Source: Pseudomonadota bacterium (GTDB lineage Bacteria; Pseudomonadota; Gammaproteobacteria; Pseudomonadales; Pseudomonadaceae). Taken from it: 64,000 nucleotides of DNA. Positions within the stretch are counted from its first letter, which is position 1. Each line of letters begins with the position of its first letter. Below the pieces are notes generated by a model. It searched no databases and was not told the DNA's origin. It saw only the letters and a program-made list of their open reading frames with translations. The DNA lies in NCBI GenBank assembly GCA_023431055.1, contig JAEYXX010000061.1, forward strand, positions 1-64,000, given 5' to 3'. Of the stretch, positions 37,682-47,034 are shown in pieces. The translations under genes were made by a program, and so were the position numbers.

Positions 37682-38023
37682 CTATTCACCATCCCTGTTG
37701 CGCTGCTCCAGCTCATCGCCCAAGCGCCCCAGCGTCGGCCGAATACCGGCGCGGTGCGCGGCACGGGCGATGGCGTGCGCCGCCAGCGGGGCGCTGGCCA
37801 GCAGAATCAGCAGGCCGATAAAGGCCTCCAGGGCCAGCTCGCCACTGCTGGCCAAGGCCACTGCGCCCAGTAGCAGCACGGCGCCGAGCACGCCTGCCTT
37901 GCTCGCCGCATGCATGCGACTGTAGCTATCGGGCAGGCGCAACACGCCAATCGCACCGAGCAGAGAGATCACCGCGCCGCTCAGCACCAACAGCGAGGCC
38001 AGCCAGGCTTGTACTTCGTTCAT
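37682..38023 (-). CDS. mrpG: Mrp Na+/H+ antiporter subunit G (first system)
   Basis: Last gene of the first Mrp operon; 113 residues with three helices. Family pattern GAVISLLGAIGVLRLPDSYS and then MHAASKAGVLGAVLLLGAVA matches the LRLPDFFTRxHAxxKA signature of MrpG/PhaG. The ATG overlaps the mrpF stop (ATGA). Converges closely with dinG with no evident terminator in the 5-bp gap. Confidence 0.93.
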   Translation of the reverse strand: MNEVQAWLASLLVLSGAVISLLGAIGVLRLPDSYSRMHAASKAGVLGAVLLLGAVALASSGELALEAFIGLLILLASAPLAAHAIARAAHRAGIRPTLGRLGDELEQRNRDGE

Positions 38024-38331
38024 GGGCGTTCCTCGCTCTTCTCCGGCATCTGGCTGTGGGCATCATCGAACAGGAAGGCAAAAGCCGCCGTGCCGAGAAA
38101 CGACACCAGTGCCAGTAGCACGGCGACGTCGATGAACAGCGCCTCGCCGCGTATCAGGCACAGCAATGCCATGGTCGCGACAGCCAGCAGGGTCAGGGCA
38201 TCGATGGCCACAGCGCGATCAGGTCGGCTCGGCCCGCGCAACAGGCGATATAAGATGATCAGTCCGCTCAGCGCGAGCAGGACTGCTGCCAGGGGTAGTA
38301 CCCAGGCGGCGCCGGCCAGATGCAAGGTCAT
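38020..38331 (-). CDS. mrpF: Mrp Na+/H+ antiporter subunit F (first system)
   Basis: Subunit of 103 residues with three helices and the MrpF signature YRLLRGPSRPDRAVAIDALT. Overlaps mrpE upstream and mrpG downstream by ATGA-type junctions. Required with the other subunits for assembly of the hetero-oligomeric antiporter. Confidence 0.93.
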   Translation of the reverse strand: MTLHLAGAAWVLPLAAVLLALSGLIILYRLLRGPSRPDRAVAIDALTLLAVATMALLCLIRGEALFIDVAVLLALVSFLGTAAFAFLFDDAHSQMPEKSEERP

Positions 38332-38825
38332 GGATTCACTCCTTCGGCTTTGCCCGCGTCGAGCCAGGCCAGCAGGCGGCGCTCAAGCTCGGCCAGCGTG
38401 TCGGTCACGTCCTCGCGGTGACGGGCATCGAGTGCATGGATATAAAGCAGGCCCTGGTCCTGGTCATACTCCAGGACCAGGGTTCCGGGGGTCAGGGTCA
38501 GCAGGGTGCCGAGCAGGGTCACCTTGTCCACTTCGCGGCGGGTCACCGGGTAGGCCAGCACTGCTGGTTCCACATCGACCCGACGCGCCAGCACCAGAGT
38601 GGCGACGTGGTAAGTCGCGAGGAACACCTGGGCAATGAACCACAAGCAGAAGCTCACACCATGCTCCAGGCTGCGTGCGTAACGGCGCAGGCGTCCGATT
38701 GCCAGGCCCAGCAGGCGAGCGAGTAGGTAGAGCAGGGCGAAGGCCAGCAGGCCACCGCCGAGATGAGCGGCGCCGAGGCTCCAGGCCAGGCCGACGCTGG
38801 CCAGCAAATGGATGATGAACAGCAT
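38328..38825 (-). CDS. mrpE: Mrp Na+/H+ antiporter subunit E (first system)
   Basis: Subunit of 165 residues. Two or three N-terminal helices, the FLATYHVATLVLARR segment and the C-terminal soluble domain with LLTLTPGTLVLEYDQDQ, a family hallmark. Compared with the second system it has the substitution pattern VTRREVDKVTLLGTLLTLTP, so the two E subunits are clearly different proteins. It starts next to the mrpD stop. Confidence 0.93.
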   Translation of the reverse strand: MLFIIHLLASVGLAWSLGAAHLGGGLLAFALLYLLARLLGLAIGRLRRYARSLEHGVSFCLWFIAQVFLATYHVATLVLARRVDVEPAVLAYPVTRREVDKVTLLGTLLTLTPGTLVLEYDQDQGLLYIHALDARHREDVTDTLAELERRLLAWLDAGKAEGVNP

Positions 38826-40321
38826 CAGGTACCTCCTGCGCCAGTGAAGGGTTGCAGATAGGCTTGCGGGTCGGCGAGTTGCGCGGCAGCCGCCACGGCA
38901 TAGTCGATCAGCGGGCCGGCGCCGAGGCCGATCAGCACGGTCAGCAGTGCCAGGGCGCTCATGCCCACCCAGGCCGCGCGCATGCCAGTCACCCTTTGCA
39001 GCGCCTCTTCACCGCGCGGATGAGGCTTGAGGAAGGCCTCGTTCCAGATCTTGTTCATCGATAGCAGGGTGAACACGCCGGTCAGCAGGGCGATGCCCGC
39101 CGCCCACCAGGCCGCGGCATCCAGGCTGGCCTTGACCAGCAGGAACTTGGCCCAGAAACCGGACAGCGGCGGGATGCCGGCCAGCGACAGCGCCGGAATG
39201 GCAAAGAGCAGCGCCAGCCAGGGCATGCGCTTGTACAGCCCGCCCATGTCGGCCAGGCGCTCGGAGCCGCAGATGCGCGCCGCCAGGCCACCGATGAAGA
39301 ACAGGTTGGCCTTCACCACGATATGGTGGATCAGATAGAACACCGCACCGGCCAGGGCCAGCGGCGTGGCCAGCGCCAGGCCGAGGATCATGTAGCCGAC
39401 CTGGCTGACGATATGGAACGACAGGATACGGCGCACCTCGGTCTGCGCCGCCGCGCCGAGCACGCCCACCAGCATGGTGGCGCAGGCGACCCACAGCAGC
39501 AGTTGATGCGGCAGGCCATGCTCCGGCCAGAGCAGGGTCACCAGGCGGATCAGCGCGTACACGCCGACCTTGGTCAGGAGCCCGGCGAACATCGCCGAAA
39601 CCGCCGTCAGGGCGACGTGATAGGTGGCCGGCAGCCAGCCGAATACCGGGAACAGCGCGGCCTTGATGGCGAACGACAGCAGCATCAGCAGCAGCGCCGG
39701 TGTTACGCCCGGTGGCGCCTCACCGCTACGCATGATCATGGCCAGCTCGCCCATGTTCAGCGTGCCGCTGGCGCCGTAGACCAGGCCGGCGGAGAGCAGG
39801 AAGATCAGCGTGGCGAACAGGTTCAGCGCCACATAGGTCATGCTGCCGGCCAGCCGACGGCTGCCACCGCCCAATGCCATCAGGGCGAAGGAGGCGATCA
39901 GCAGTACTTCAAACCAGACATAGAGGTTGAAGATGTCAGCGGTGATGAAGGCGCCGCAGATGCCGGTCAGCAGACCTTGGATGAACAGATGAAAGTCGCG
40001 ACCGATCTTGCTGTCGTTGTCCTTGGCCACGCCATAGAGCAGGGTGACCAGCGCGACCAGGGCGCTGATGGCGATCATCACCGCCGACAGCCGGTCGATC
40101 ACCAGGCTGATGCCGAAGGGCGCCTGCCAGCCGCCGACCTGACCACTGAGCACCACGCCTTGCGCAGCCTGCCACACCAGCATCAGGCCAACGGCCAGCA
40201 GCAGCACGGCACCCGTCAGGCTGAGCACGCGCACGGCCAGCAGATGGCGGCGCAGGATGATTGCCAGCAACAGGCTGCACAGCGGGATGAGAATCGGGGC
40301 AACGAGTAGCGCGTGATTCAT
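38825..40321 (-). CDS. mrpD: Mrp Na+/H+ antiporter subunit D (first system)
   Basis: Complex-I-like (NuoN/L-type) antiporter subunit of 498 residues with about 14 helices. The conserved membrane Glu is in FNLYVWFEVLLIASFAL and the conserved Lys in LLTKVGVYALIRL; PPLSGFWAKFLLVKA is also typical. The ATG overlaps mrpC by four bases. Confidence 0.95.
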   Translation of the reverse strand: MNHALLVAPILIPLCSLLLAIILRRHLLAVRVLSLTGAVLLLAVGLMLVWQAAQGVVLSGQVGGWQAPFGISLVIDRLSAVMIAISALVALVTLLYGVAKDNDSKIGRDFHLFIQGLLTGICGAFITADIFNLYVWFEVLLIASFALMALGGGSRRLAGSMTYVALNLFATLIFLLSAGLVYGASGTLNMGELAMIMRSGEAPPGVTPALLLMLLSFAIKAALFPVFGWLPATYHVALTAVSAMFAGLLTKVGVYALIRLVTLLWPEHGLPHQLLLWVACATMLVGVLGAAAQTEVRRILSFHIVSQVGYMILGLALATPLALAGAVFYLIHHIVVKANLFFIGGLAARICGSERLADMGGLYKRMPWLALLFAIPALSLAGIPPLSGFWAKFLLVKASLDAAAWWAAGIALLTGVFTLLSMNKIWNEAFLKPHPRGEEALQRVTGMRAAWVGMSALALLTVLIGLGAGPLIDYAVAAAAQLADPQAYLQPFTGAGGT

Positions 40322-40722
40322 CGGCGAGCCTCCGCACCCTGGGCGTCCTGTTCGTGCTCGCTGTCGTGCCAGTCCGGTGCCGGTTGCTCGGTGATTGCGC
40401 TGACCGAGTCGGTGGTCTTGTCGCCGTGCAGTTCGCGGGTGCGTTTGAGCAGTGCCAACGTGAAGATGAACAGGCTGAAGCCGATGACGATGGCCGTCAG
40501 TACCAGTGCCTGCGGCAGTGGGTTGGCCGTGCTGGCAGCGTTGCCGGCCTCGACGAAGGCCGGGCGTTCACCGAAGAAACGGCCGGCGGTGAGAACCCCC
40601 AGGTTGATTGCATTACCCAGAACCACAATCCCCAGTACGACACGCTTGAGGTTGCGATCCAGAAGCATCCACAGGCCCAGACCCGCCAGGCCACCGGTGG
40701 TGATTGCAGCTAGCCATTCCAT
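40318..40722 (-). CDS. mrpC: Mrp Na+/H+ antiporter subunit C (first system)
   Basis: NuoK-like subunit of 134 residues, three helices, with LGIVVLGNAINLGVL and DPLPQALVLTAIVIGF-type segment (here ANPLPQALVLTAIVIGF). It has a 25-residue charged extension at its C-terminus that the second-system C subunit lacks. Its ATG overlaps the mrpA stop as TAATG. Confidence 0.94.
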   Translation of the reverse strand: MEWLAAITTGGLAGLGLWMLLDRNLKRVVLGIVVLGNAINLGVLTAGRFFGERPAFVEAGNAASTANPLPQALVLTAIVIGFSLFIFTLALLKRTRELHGDKTTDSVSAITEQPAPDWHDSEHEQDAQGAEARR

Positions 40723-43442
40723 TACTGGCGAACTCCCGTGAGCTTGTCGATCATGTGCAGGGCAGAGCCGAACACGGTGAGGAAAACGCCGATATCGAAG
40801 AGCAAGGGCGTACCCAGCGGCAGCTCGCCAGGGAAGGTCCAGAGACCGGTAAGAAAGGCGCTGCCGGCGATCAGCCCGAGGATACCGGCGCCCGCAGCAC
40901 AACCCAGGCCGATACCGATCAGCTGCGCCGGCGCTAGCGGCAGCACCCGGCGAATCTGCCCGTGGCCGTAGGTCAGCACCAGCAGGATCAGGCCGCAGGC
41001 CGCCACCAAGCCACCAATGAAACCGCCACCGGGCAGGTTGTGCCCGCGCCACAGCACCAGCAGCGAGGCGGCCATCATCAACCAGGCCAGCGGGCGTAGG
41101 CCTTGGCGCAGCAGCGGCGAGGTGAAGGCGTCTTCGCCGCTGTGCTCGCCGCCGAAGCGTCGGCCGGTGCCGAGCAAACTGGCGGCGGCAAGGGCCGAGA
41201 GCGCGACCACGAGGATTTCGCCGAGGGTATCGAAGGCGCGGAAGTCCACCAGAATTACGTTGACCACGTTATGGCCATGACCGCCCGGCAGGCTGTTGGC
41301 CTGATACCACTGGGCGATTTCGCCCGGCAGCGGCAGGCTCACCGCGAGCAGCAGGGCGCCGGCCACACTGAGGCCGAAGAGGATCGCCACGCTGGCATGC
41401 AGACGGCGCTTCCAGGGCGCGCGGGCGCCACTGGCCGGCACCGTGGGCATTTTGCGAAAGACCAGGGCGAGGAAGATCAGGCTGAGGGTTTCCACCATCA
41501 GCTGAGTCATCGCTACGTCCGGTGCGTTGACCGAAACGAACACCAGCGCCAGGCCCAGGCCGCAGGCACCCAGTGCGGCCAGCAAGGTCAGGCGACCGGG
41601 CAGGAATGCCGCCGCCACGCCGCCAGCCAGGGCCAGCAGGCAGCCGGCCAGCCCCAGTGGCGAGATCGGGCTGTAGCTGCCCTGCAGCAACTGTGGCAGG
41701 GCGGGTAGCAAGCCAACCGCCAGCAAGCCGCCAACCGCCAGGGCCAGCAATACCAGATGCTGGCGCAATGAGCCGTGCTGGAAGCGCGCGGCAAGCAGGC
41801 CGGCGAAATGGAACACACGTTTGAGCAGGCGATCCCAGATCAGGTCGCCGCTGACGTTCCAGGCCGCGTTGGCACGGTCCAGCAACTGCCGTACCCGATC
41901 GCGCATCACATAGAACAATACGCCCAGCGATACGGTCAGCAAGCTGGCCAGCAGCGCCGGGGTGATACCGCCCCACAGATACAGGTGTACATCCACCGGG
42001 CCACGTGCCACGGCCTGCACCGCATTGTTCACCAGCCAGGTTTCCGGCCAGGCATTCCAGGCGCCGAGCAGGAAACCGCCGATGGCCAGCAGCATCGGCC
42101 CCAGCCACATCGGCAAGCCGACTTCGTGCGGCATGCGCGGATAGTCGCCACGCTTGCCGAGGAAGGTCTGCAGGAAGACCAGGCCGGCAGCGGCGAACAG
42201 CAGGGCGTTGGTCAGGATCATCACCAGCGTTACCGCCCAGCCGATATGACCCATCTCGATCAGGCCGCTGTACTTGAACTCCTTGGCGATGAAGCCGAAG
42301 AACGGCGGCAGGCCGGCATTGGAGAATGCCGCCAGGGCCACTGCCGTGCCGGTCAATGGCATGAAACGGATCAAACCGCCCAGGCGTGCCAATTCGCGGG
42401 TGCCGGTGGCGTGATCAATGGCGCCGACGGCCATGAACAGCGCGCCTTTATAGAGAGAGTGTGCCACCAGATAGAGGATGAACGCCTGCAGGCCATAGCT
42501 GGTGTTGGTGCCGATCAGCATGGTCAACTGACCGAGTACGGTGACCGTGGTGTAAGCCAGCAAACGCTTGAGGTCGGTCTGGCGGAAGGCGAGGAAGGCA
42601 CCGAGCACCGCCGTGGCGGCGCCAATGGTGATCAGCAGCGTACCCCAGCCGACCGAGCCGCCGAGTACCGGATTGAGTCGCGCCAGCAGGTAGATACCGG
42701 CCTTGACCATGGTTGCCGAATGCAAATAGGCCGACACCGGCGTCGGCGCGTTCATCGCGTTGGGCAGCCACAGGTGGAAGGGCACCTGCGCCGATTTGGT
42801 GAAGCAACCCAGCAGCACCAGGCCGATGATCGCCGGCAGCAGGACATGGCCTTCGATCTGTTCGGCGCTGAGGCTGGAGAACTGCCAGTTGCCGGTGGCG
42901 CCGCCAAGCAGGATCAGCCCCGCCAGCAGGGCCAGACCGCCGCCGCCAGTGATCAGCAGCGCCTGCAGCGCCGCGCGGCGCGAGACGGCCTTTTCATGTT
43001 GGAAGCTGATCAACAGGAAGGAGGCGATACTGGTCAGCTCCCAGAATACGAACATCGCCACCAGATCGTCGGCCAGCACCAGGCCGAGCATCGCCAGCAT
43101 GAACACCAACAGGTAGGCGTGAAAGCGGCCGAGGTGAGTGTGGCTGGACAGGTAACTGCTGGCATACAGCACGATCAGGCTGCCGATGCCGCTGATCAGC
43201 AGGGCAAATACCAGCGAGAGGCCGTCCAGGCGTAGGCTCAGGTTGATACCTAACGCCGGAATCCAGCTGACGCTCTGCATCACAGCGCCGCCGTCGGCGA
43301 TCAGCGGTATCTGTTGAGTGAACCAGATAAAAGCCGCCAGCGGTGCCAGCATCAGCAGCCAGCCAGTGCGGGCACCCAGCAGACGCGTCAGGCCTGGTGC
43401 CAGTATTGCAGCCAGGGCAATCAGGGACAGTAGGTAGAGCAC
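40722..43442 (-). CDS. mrpA: Mrp Na+/H+ antiporter fused subunit A/B (first system)
   Basis: Large subunit of 906 residues, a fusion of MrpA (NuoL-like, about 1-650, then DUF4040) and MrpB (about 760-900) as usual for Gram-negative Pha/Sha-type systems. Essential-type residues are Glu135 (FWELTS), Lys216 (GCFTKSAQ) and Lys247 (TMVKAG). The start is a GTG at 43442 with AGGAG 6 nt upstream; an in-frame ATG at 43472 lacks an SD. First gene of an operon A/B-C-D-E-F-G exchanging cytoplasmic Na+ for protons. The 235-bp gap to the divergent esterase should hold the promoter. Confidence 0.95.
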   Translation of the reverse strand: MLYLLSLIALAAILAPGLTRLLGARTGWLLMLAPLAAFIWFTQQIPLIADGGAVMQSVSWIPALGINLSLRLDGLSLVFALLISGIGSLIVLYASSYLSSHTHLGRFHAYLLVFMLAMLGLVLADDLVAMFVFWELTSIASFLLISFQHEKAVSRRAALQALLITGGGGLALLAGLILLGGATGNWQFSSLSAEQIEGHVLLPAIIGLVLLGCFTKSAQVPFHLWLPNAMNAPTPVSAYLHSATMVKAGIYLLARLNPVLGGSVGWGTLLITIGAATAVLGAFLAFRQTDLKRLLAYTTVTVLGQLTMLIGTNTSYGLQAFILYLVAHSLYKGALFMAVGAIDHATGTRELARLGGLIRFMPLTGTAVALAAFSNAGLPPFFGFIAKEFKYSGLIEMGHIGWAVTLVMILTNALLFAAAGLVFLQTFLGKRGDYPRMPHEVGLPMWLGPMLLAIGGFLLGAWNAWPETWLVNNAVQAVARGPVDVHLYLWGGITPALLASLLTVSLGVLFYVMRDRVRQLLDRANAAWNVSGDLIWDRLLKRVFHFAGLLAARFQHGSLRQHLVLLALAVGGLLAVGLLPALPQLLQGSYSPISPLGLAGCLLALAGGVAAAFLPGRLTLLAALGACGLGLALVFVSVNAPDVAMTQLMVETLSLIFLALVFRKMPTVPASGARAPWKRRLHASVAILFGLSVAGALLLAVSLPLPGEIAQWYQANSLPGGHGHNVVNVILVDFRAFDTLGEILVVALSALAAASLLGTGRRFGGEHSGEDAFTSPLLRQGLRPLAWLMMAASLLVLWRGHNLPGGGFIGGLVAACGLILLVLTYGHGQIRRVLPLAPAQLIGIGLGCAAGAGILGLIAGSAFLTGLWTFPGELPLGTPLLFDIGVFLTVFGSALHMIDKLTGVRQ

Positions 43443-43677
43443 TGGTTTCTCCTGTACCGGGCGTCGATCCAAGACGGCCTGCCTGCCATGCCCACCTGTA
43501 GCCGACGGTTGTCGGTCTGACTCGGGATGCAGGGCGTATCGGTCAGATCAGGCCACGCTTTTTCAGCATAGGGAAAACCAATCGGGCATCGCTATTTTAT
43601 GAAGTTTCAGAACATTGCATGATAGGTGGCTGACATCACTGGCCATATCTGGCCGAGCAAGGTAACGGGAGAGCAGC

Positions 43678-44823
43678 GTGCAGATTCAGGGTTATTTCGA
43701 CTTACGCTTCGAAGCGGTGAGAGACGCATTCGCTGCACTCTTCGAGGACACACAGGAGCGGGGTGCGGCCCTGTGCGTGAAAGTCGGCGGCGAAACCGTG
43801 GTCGATCTGTGGGCTGGGGTGATGGATAAGGACGGCCAGCAGGCCTGGCACAGCGACACCATCGCCAATCTGTTTTCCTGCACCAAGCCCTTTGCCGCGG
43901 TGGCGGCCCTGCAACTGGTGGGCGAGGGCAAGCTCGATCTGGATGCGCCGGTGGCGCGCTACTGGCCGGAGTTCGCTGCCACCGGCAAGGAACGCATCAG
44001 AGTACGCCATCTGCTTTGCCATCAGGCCGGCTTGCCGGCGCTGCGTCAGTTGCTGCCCGCCGAGGCGCTGTACGACTGGCAGACCATGACCGACGCGCTG
44101 GCGGCCGAACAGCCCTGGTGGCCGCTGGGCGAGGGCCATGGTTACGCGCCCATCACCTACGGCTGGCTGATCGGTGAGCTGATTCGCCGGGTCGATGGCC
44201 GTGGCCCGGGCGAGAGCATTGCTGCGCGTATCGCCAGGCCCCTGGGTCTGGATTTTCATGTCGGCCTGGCCGACAGCGAATTCGACCGCGTTGCCCATAT
44301 CGCCCGTGGCAAGGGCAATATTGGCGACGCCGCCGCGCAGCGCCTGCTCAAGGTGATGATGAGCGACGCCAGCGCCATGAGCACCCGCTCGTTCACCAAC
44401 CCGCCGTCGATCATGACCAGCACCAACAAGCCGGAATGGCGGCGCATGCAGCAACCGGCGGCCAATGGTCATGGCAACGCGCGCAGCCTGGCGGGCTTCT
44501 ATGCAGGTCTGCTCGACGGCAGCCTGCTTGATGGCGACCTGCTCGATGAGATGACTCGTGAGCACAGCGTCGGTGATGACAAGACCCTGCTCACCCGTAC
44601 CCGTTTCGGCCTTGGCTGCATGCTTGATCAGGCCGATGTGGCCAACGCCACCTACGGCATGGGGGCCAAAGCCTTCGGTCATCCCGGTGCCGGTGGGTCC
44701 AGCGGCTTTGCCGACCCGGAACGGGACTTGGCATTCGGCTTCGTGATCAACAATCTAGGACCGTTCGTCTTGATGGACCCTCGCGCGCAGAAACTTGCAC
44801 GTCAGATTGCGGACTGTATCTGA
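43678..44823 (+). CDS. Serine hydrolase, family VIII esterase/beta-lactamase-like
   Basis: Protein of 381 residues in the class C beta-lactamase fold, EstB-like. Nucleophile motif SxxK is Ser67-Cys-Thr-Lys70; the second-motif Tyr lies around HGYAPITYGWLIGELI. No signal peptide, so a cytoplasmic carboxylesterase is more likely than a true beta-lactamase. GTG start at 43678 is supported by GGGAGA 6 nt upstream. It corresponds to P. aeruginosa PA1047 by position, as I recall. Natural substrate unknown. Confidence 0.85.
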   Translation: MQIQGYFDLRFEAVRDAFAALFEDTQERGAALCVKVGGETVVDLWAGVMDKDGQQAWHSDTIANLFSCTKPFAAVAALQLVGEGKLDLDAPVARYWPEFAATGKERIRVRHLLCHQAGLPALRQLLPAEALYDWQTMTDALAAEQPWWPLGEGHGYAPITYGWLIGELIRRVDGRGPGESIAARIARPLGLDFHVGLADSEFDRVAHIARGKGNIGDAAAQRLLKVMMSDASAMSTRSFTNPPSIMTSTNKPEWRRMQQPAANGHGNARSLAGFYAGLLDGSLLDGDLLDEMTREHSVGDDKTLLTRTRFGLGCMLDQADVANATYGMGAKAFGHPGAGGSSGFADPERDLAFGFVINNLGPFVLMDPRAQKLARQIADCI

Positions 44824-44904
44824 TTGAACGGCTAAACTCGCGCCAATCGTTCCGCAACAACCATAACGAATCGACCATTAGATCTGTTTGACCTCGGGGG
44901 CTTC

Positions 44905-45558
44905 ATGCGTGCCAACAAGATTTTTGCCTTTACCTGCTGCCTGCTGATCGCCGGCTGCGCTGGCTCGGAGAAGAAGGAAGTCGCCAAGCCGGCAGCGATG
45001 CCTGCGCCTCAGGTGACTCGCGCCTGGCTCGACGAGTACGAGCCGAAGCTGCGCGAAGCGGTCAAGGGCAGCCAGTTCGAGTTTGAGCGTCGGGAAAATC
45101 TGTTGGTGGTAACCGCACCGGTGCAGGGCTCCTTCAACCCGGACCGTCCGCACATGCTCCTGCCCGCCAGCCTGGGCCCGATCACCCGCGTAGCCAAGCT
45201 GCTGGAGAGCGACGAAGACATCGCCGTGGTGGTCCTCGGCCACGCCGACAGCAGCGGTGACGATGCGAAGAACCGCGACCTCAGCCAGCAGCGCGCGCGT
45301 GCCGTGACCTCCATCTTCCGTCTCAGTGGCCTCAAGCAGAACCGTCTGCAGGTCATGGGCCTGGGCTCCGACATGCCGCGCGCGGCCAACGACAGCGCTG
45401 CCGGCCGTGCCCTCAACCGCCGTGTGGAAATCCTTCTGACCTCGCGTGACACCATGCAGGGTCTGATCGCCAAGTACAGCCAGCCGGCCCAGTCGGAGTT
45501 CAAGGATGCGCCCAAGGTAGCTGCTGCAGATCAAGGAAAAATCAGCAAGTCGGAGTAA
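44905..45558 (+). CDS. OmpA family lipoprotein (PA1048-like)
   Basis: Lipoprotein of 217 residues: lipobox IAGC (Cys18), a linker, and an OmpA-like peptidoglycan-binding domain with VVVLGHADSSGDDAKNRDLS and QVMGLGSDMPRAANDSAAG, RALNRRVEI. GG-rich SD (TCGGGGG) precedes ATG 44905. It sits between the esterase and pdxH, the same order as in P. aeruginosa. Confidence 0.9.
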   Translation: MRANKIFAFTCCLLIAGCAGSEKKEVAKPAAMPAPQVTRAWLDEYEPKLREAVKGSQFEFERRENLLVVTAPVQGSFNPDRPHMLLPASLGPITRVAKLLESDEDIAVVVLGHADSSGDDAKNRDLSQQRARAVTSIFRLSGLKQNRLQVMGLGSDMPRAANDSAAGRALNRRVEILLTSRDTMQGLIAKYSQPAQSEFKDAPKVAAADQGKISKSE

Positions 45559-45592
45559 GCTTGGCGGCATTTCCCCTCTGTGAGGAACTGCC

Positions 45593-46240
45593 ATGACCCA
45601 GACTTTGGCCGATATGCGCCGCGACTACACCCGCGACGGTCTGAGCGAAGCCCAGGCCCCGCTGGAACCCTTTGCCCTGTTTCGTCAGTGGTTCGATGAC
45701 GCGGTCAAGACCGAGCAACTGCCGGTCGAGCCCAACGCCATGACCCTGGCCACCGTCGACGAACAGGGCCGCCCCCACTGCCGCGTGCTGCTGCTCAAGG
45801 GCCTGGACGAACGTGGCTTCACCTTCTTCAGCAACTATGACAGTGCCAAGGGTCGTCAGCTGGCGGCCCGTCCCTTCGCCGCCATGACCTTCTTCTGGCC
45901 GAGTCTGGAGCGCCAGGTGCGTATCGAAGGTCGTGTCGAGCGTGTCACCCCGGCCGAATCCGACGGTTACTTCCAAGTGCGCCCGCTGGGTAGTCGCATC
46001 GGCGCCTGGGCCTCGCCGCAGAGCCGGGTGATCCGTGACCGTGCCGAGCTGGAGAGCTTGCTGGCGGAAACCGAAAAACGCTTCCTCAACCAGGCGCCTC
46101 ACTGCCCGCCGCACTGGGGCGGCTACCGCCTGCTGCCTGAACGCATCGAGTTCTGGCAGGGCAGGCCAAGTCGCCTGCATGATCGCCTCAACTATCGTCT
46201 GCAGGGCGAAGCCTGGATTCGTGAGCGCTTGGCGCCTTGA
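45593..46240 (+). CDS. pdxH: Pyridoxine/pyridoxamine 5'-phosphate oxidase
   Basis: FMN enzyme of 215 residues that oxidises PNP or PMP to pyridoxal 5'-phosphate. FMN/substrate segments [52 protein letters not shown] and the C-terminal [18 protein letters not shown] are canonical. Start 45593 has a weak SD (GAGGAACTGCC). Stand-alone gene. Confidence 0.98.
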   Translation: MTQTLADMRRDYTRDGLSEAQAPLEPFALFRQWFDDAVKTEQLPVEPNAMTLATVDEQGRPHCRVLLLKGLDERGFTFFSNYDSAKGRQLAARPFAAMTFFWPSLERQVRIEGRVERVTPAESDGYFQVRPLGSRIGAWASPQSRVIRDRAELESLLAETEKRFLNQAPHCPPHWGGYRLLPERIEFWQGRPSRLHDRLNYRLQGEAWIRERLAP

Positions 46241-46411
46241 TAGGTGGCAGGTCGGTGAAATCAGGCTGCTGGAGAATCTTGTGCATGGCAACTCGCCAAG
46301 CGCTTGCCCGACCACTACCACCGGGCACGTCAGCAGCCAATAAGGCTGTAAGAAGCGAGCACATACGATACCCTTGCGCCACGAACCAACCAGGACGCTG
46401 CGAACCGAACG

Positions 46412-46939
46412 ATGGGTTTTGAACAACTAGCCGAGCTACGTGACCGCCTGCGAGCCGAGAAAAAGCAGGTAGAGCAGGTACAGCAGGCAAAGAGCGAAGG
46501 CACCAAGCCGCAAAAGCGCAAGCAACCGCAAAAGGCCAAGACCCGAGAGCAGGATCCGGCTGTCGAGGCGATCTGGCGGCTGCAGAAGCATTTCCCTCTG
46601 GCTTTCCCGGTCAACCCCGCGCCCAAGGTGCCGCTGAAAGAAGGCATTCTCAAGGATGCCGAGCAGCATCTATCGCTGCTCGGCATCAGCCTTGAGCAGC
46701 TCAAGCTGGGTATTGCCGCCTGGTGTCGCGGCGGGCGCTACTGGTCTGCGATGACCGAGAACGCGCCGCGTCTGGACCTGCAAGGCCAACCCGTTGGTGT
46801 GGTGACGGCCGGGCAGGCGTTGCACGCCCGGCAGCAGGCCAGGCGGCATCGCATGGAAGCGCGGCGTAACCAAGCCAAGGCGAAAGTGCCGGCGAATGAC
46901 ACCGCCGTAGGCAGCGTCGAGCAACCAAGCGCCGAGTGA
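46412..46939 (+). CDS. ProQ/FinO-domain RNA-binding protein
   Basis: Protein of 175 residues. A basic, Lys/Gln-rich N-terminal tail (about 10-50) leads into a FinO/ProQ domain (about 50-130; AIWRLQKHFPLAFPVNPAPK, LKLGIAAWCRGGRYWSAM) and a basic C-terminal tail. The family binds structured RNAs and 3' ends, acting as a global or RNA-specific chaperone. In P. aeruginosa no Hfq-like sRNA matchmaker role can be deduced from sequence alone. The 171-bp gap before it has no other feature. Confidence 0.85.
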   Translation: MGFEQLAELRDRLRAEKKQVEQVQQAKSEGTKPQKRKQPQKAKTREQDPAVEAIWRLQKHFPLAFPVNPAPKVPLKEGILKDAEQHLSLLGISLEQLKLGIAAWCRGGRYWSAMTENAPRLDLQGQPVGVVTAGQALHARQQARRHRMEARRNQAKAKVPANDTAVGSVEQPSAE

Positions 46940-47034
46940 AACGTCTGCAGTAGCCCGAGGATTGCTCGGGCTCTCCAGCGCATTGGCCTGTCCAACGGCC
47001 TACAATGGCGACCTCATTAGCGAGGCCGTTCCCG

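Noticed and set aside
43678..44823. Interpretation of the SxxK hydrolase as an antibiotic-resistance beta-lactamase
   Set aside because: No signal peptide for periplasmic export and an EstB-like sequence; a cytoplasmic esterase is the simpler reading.
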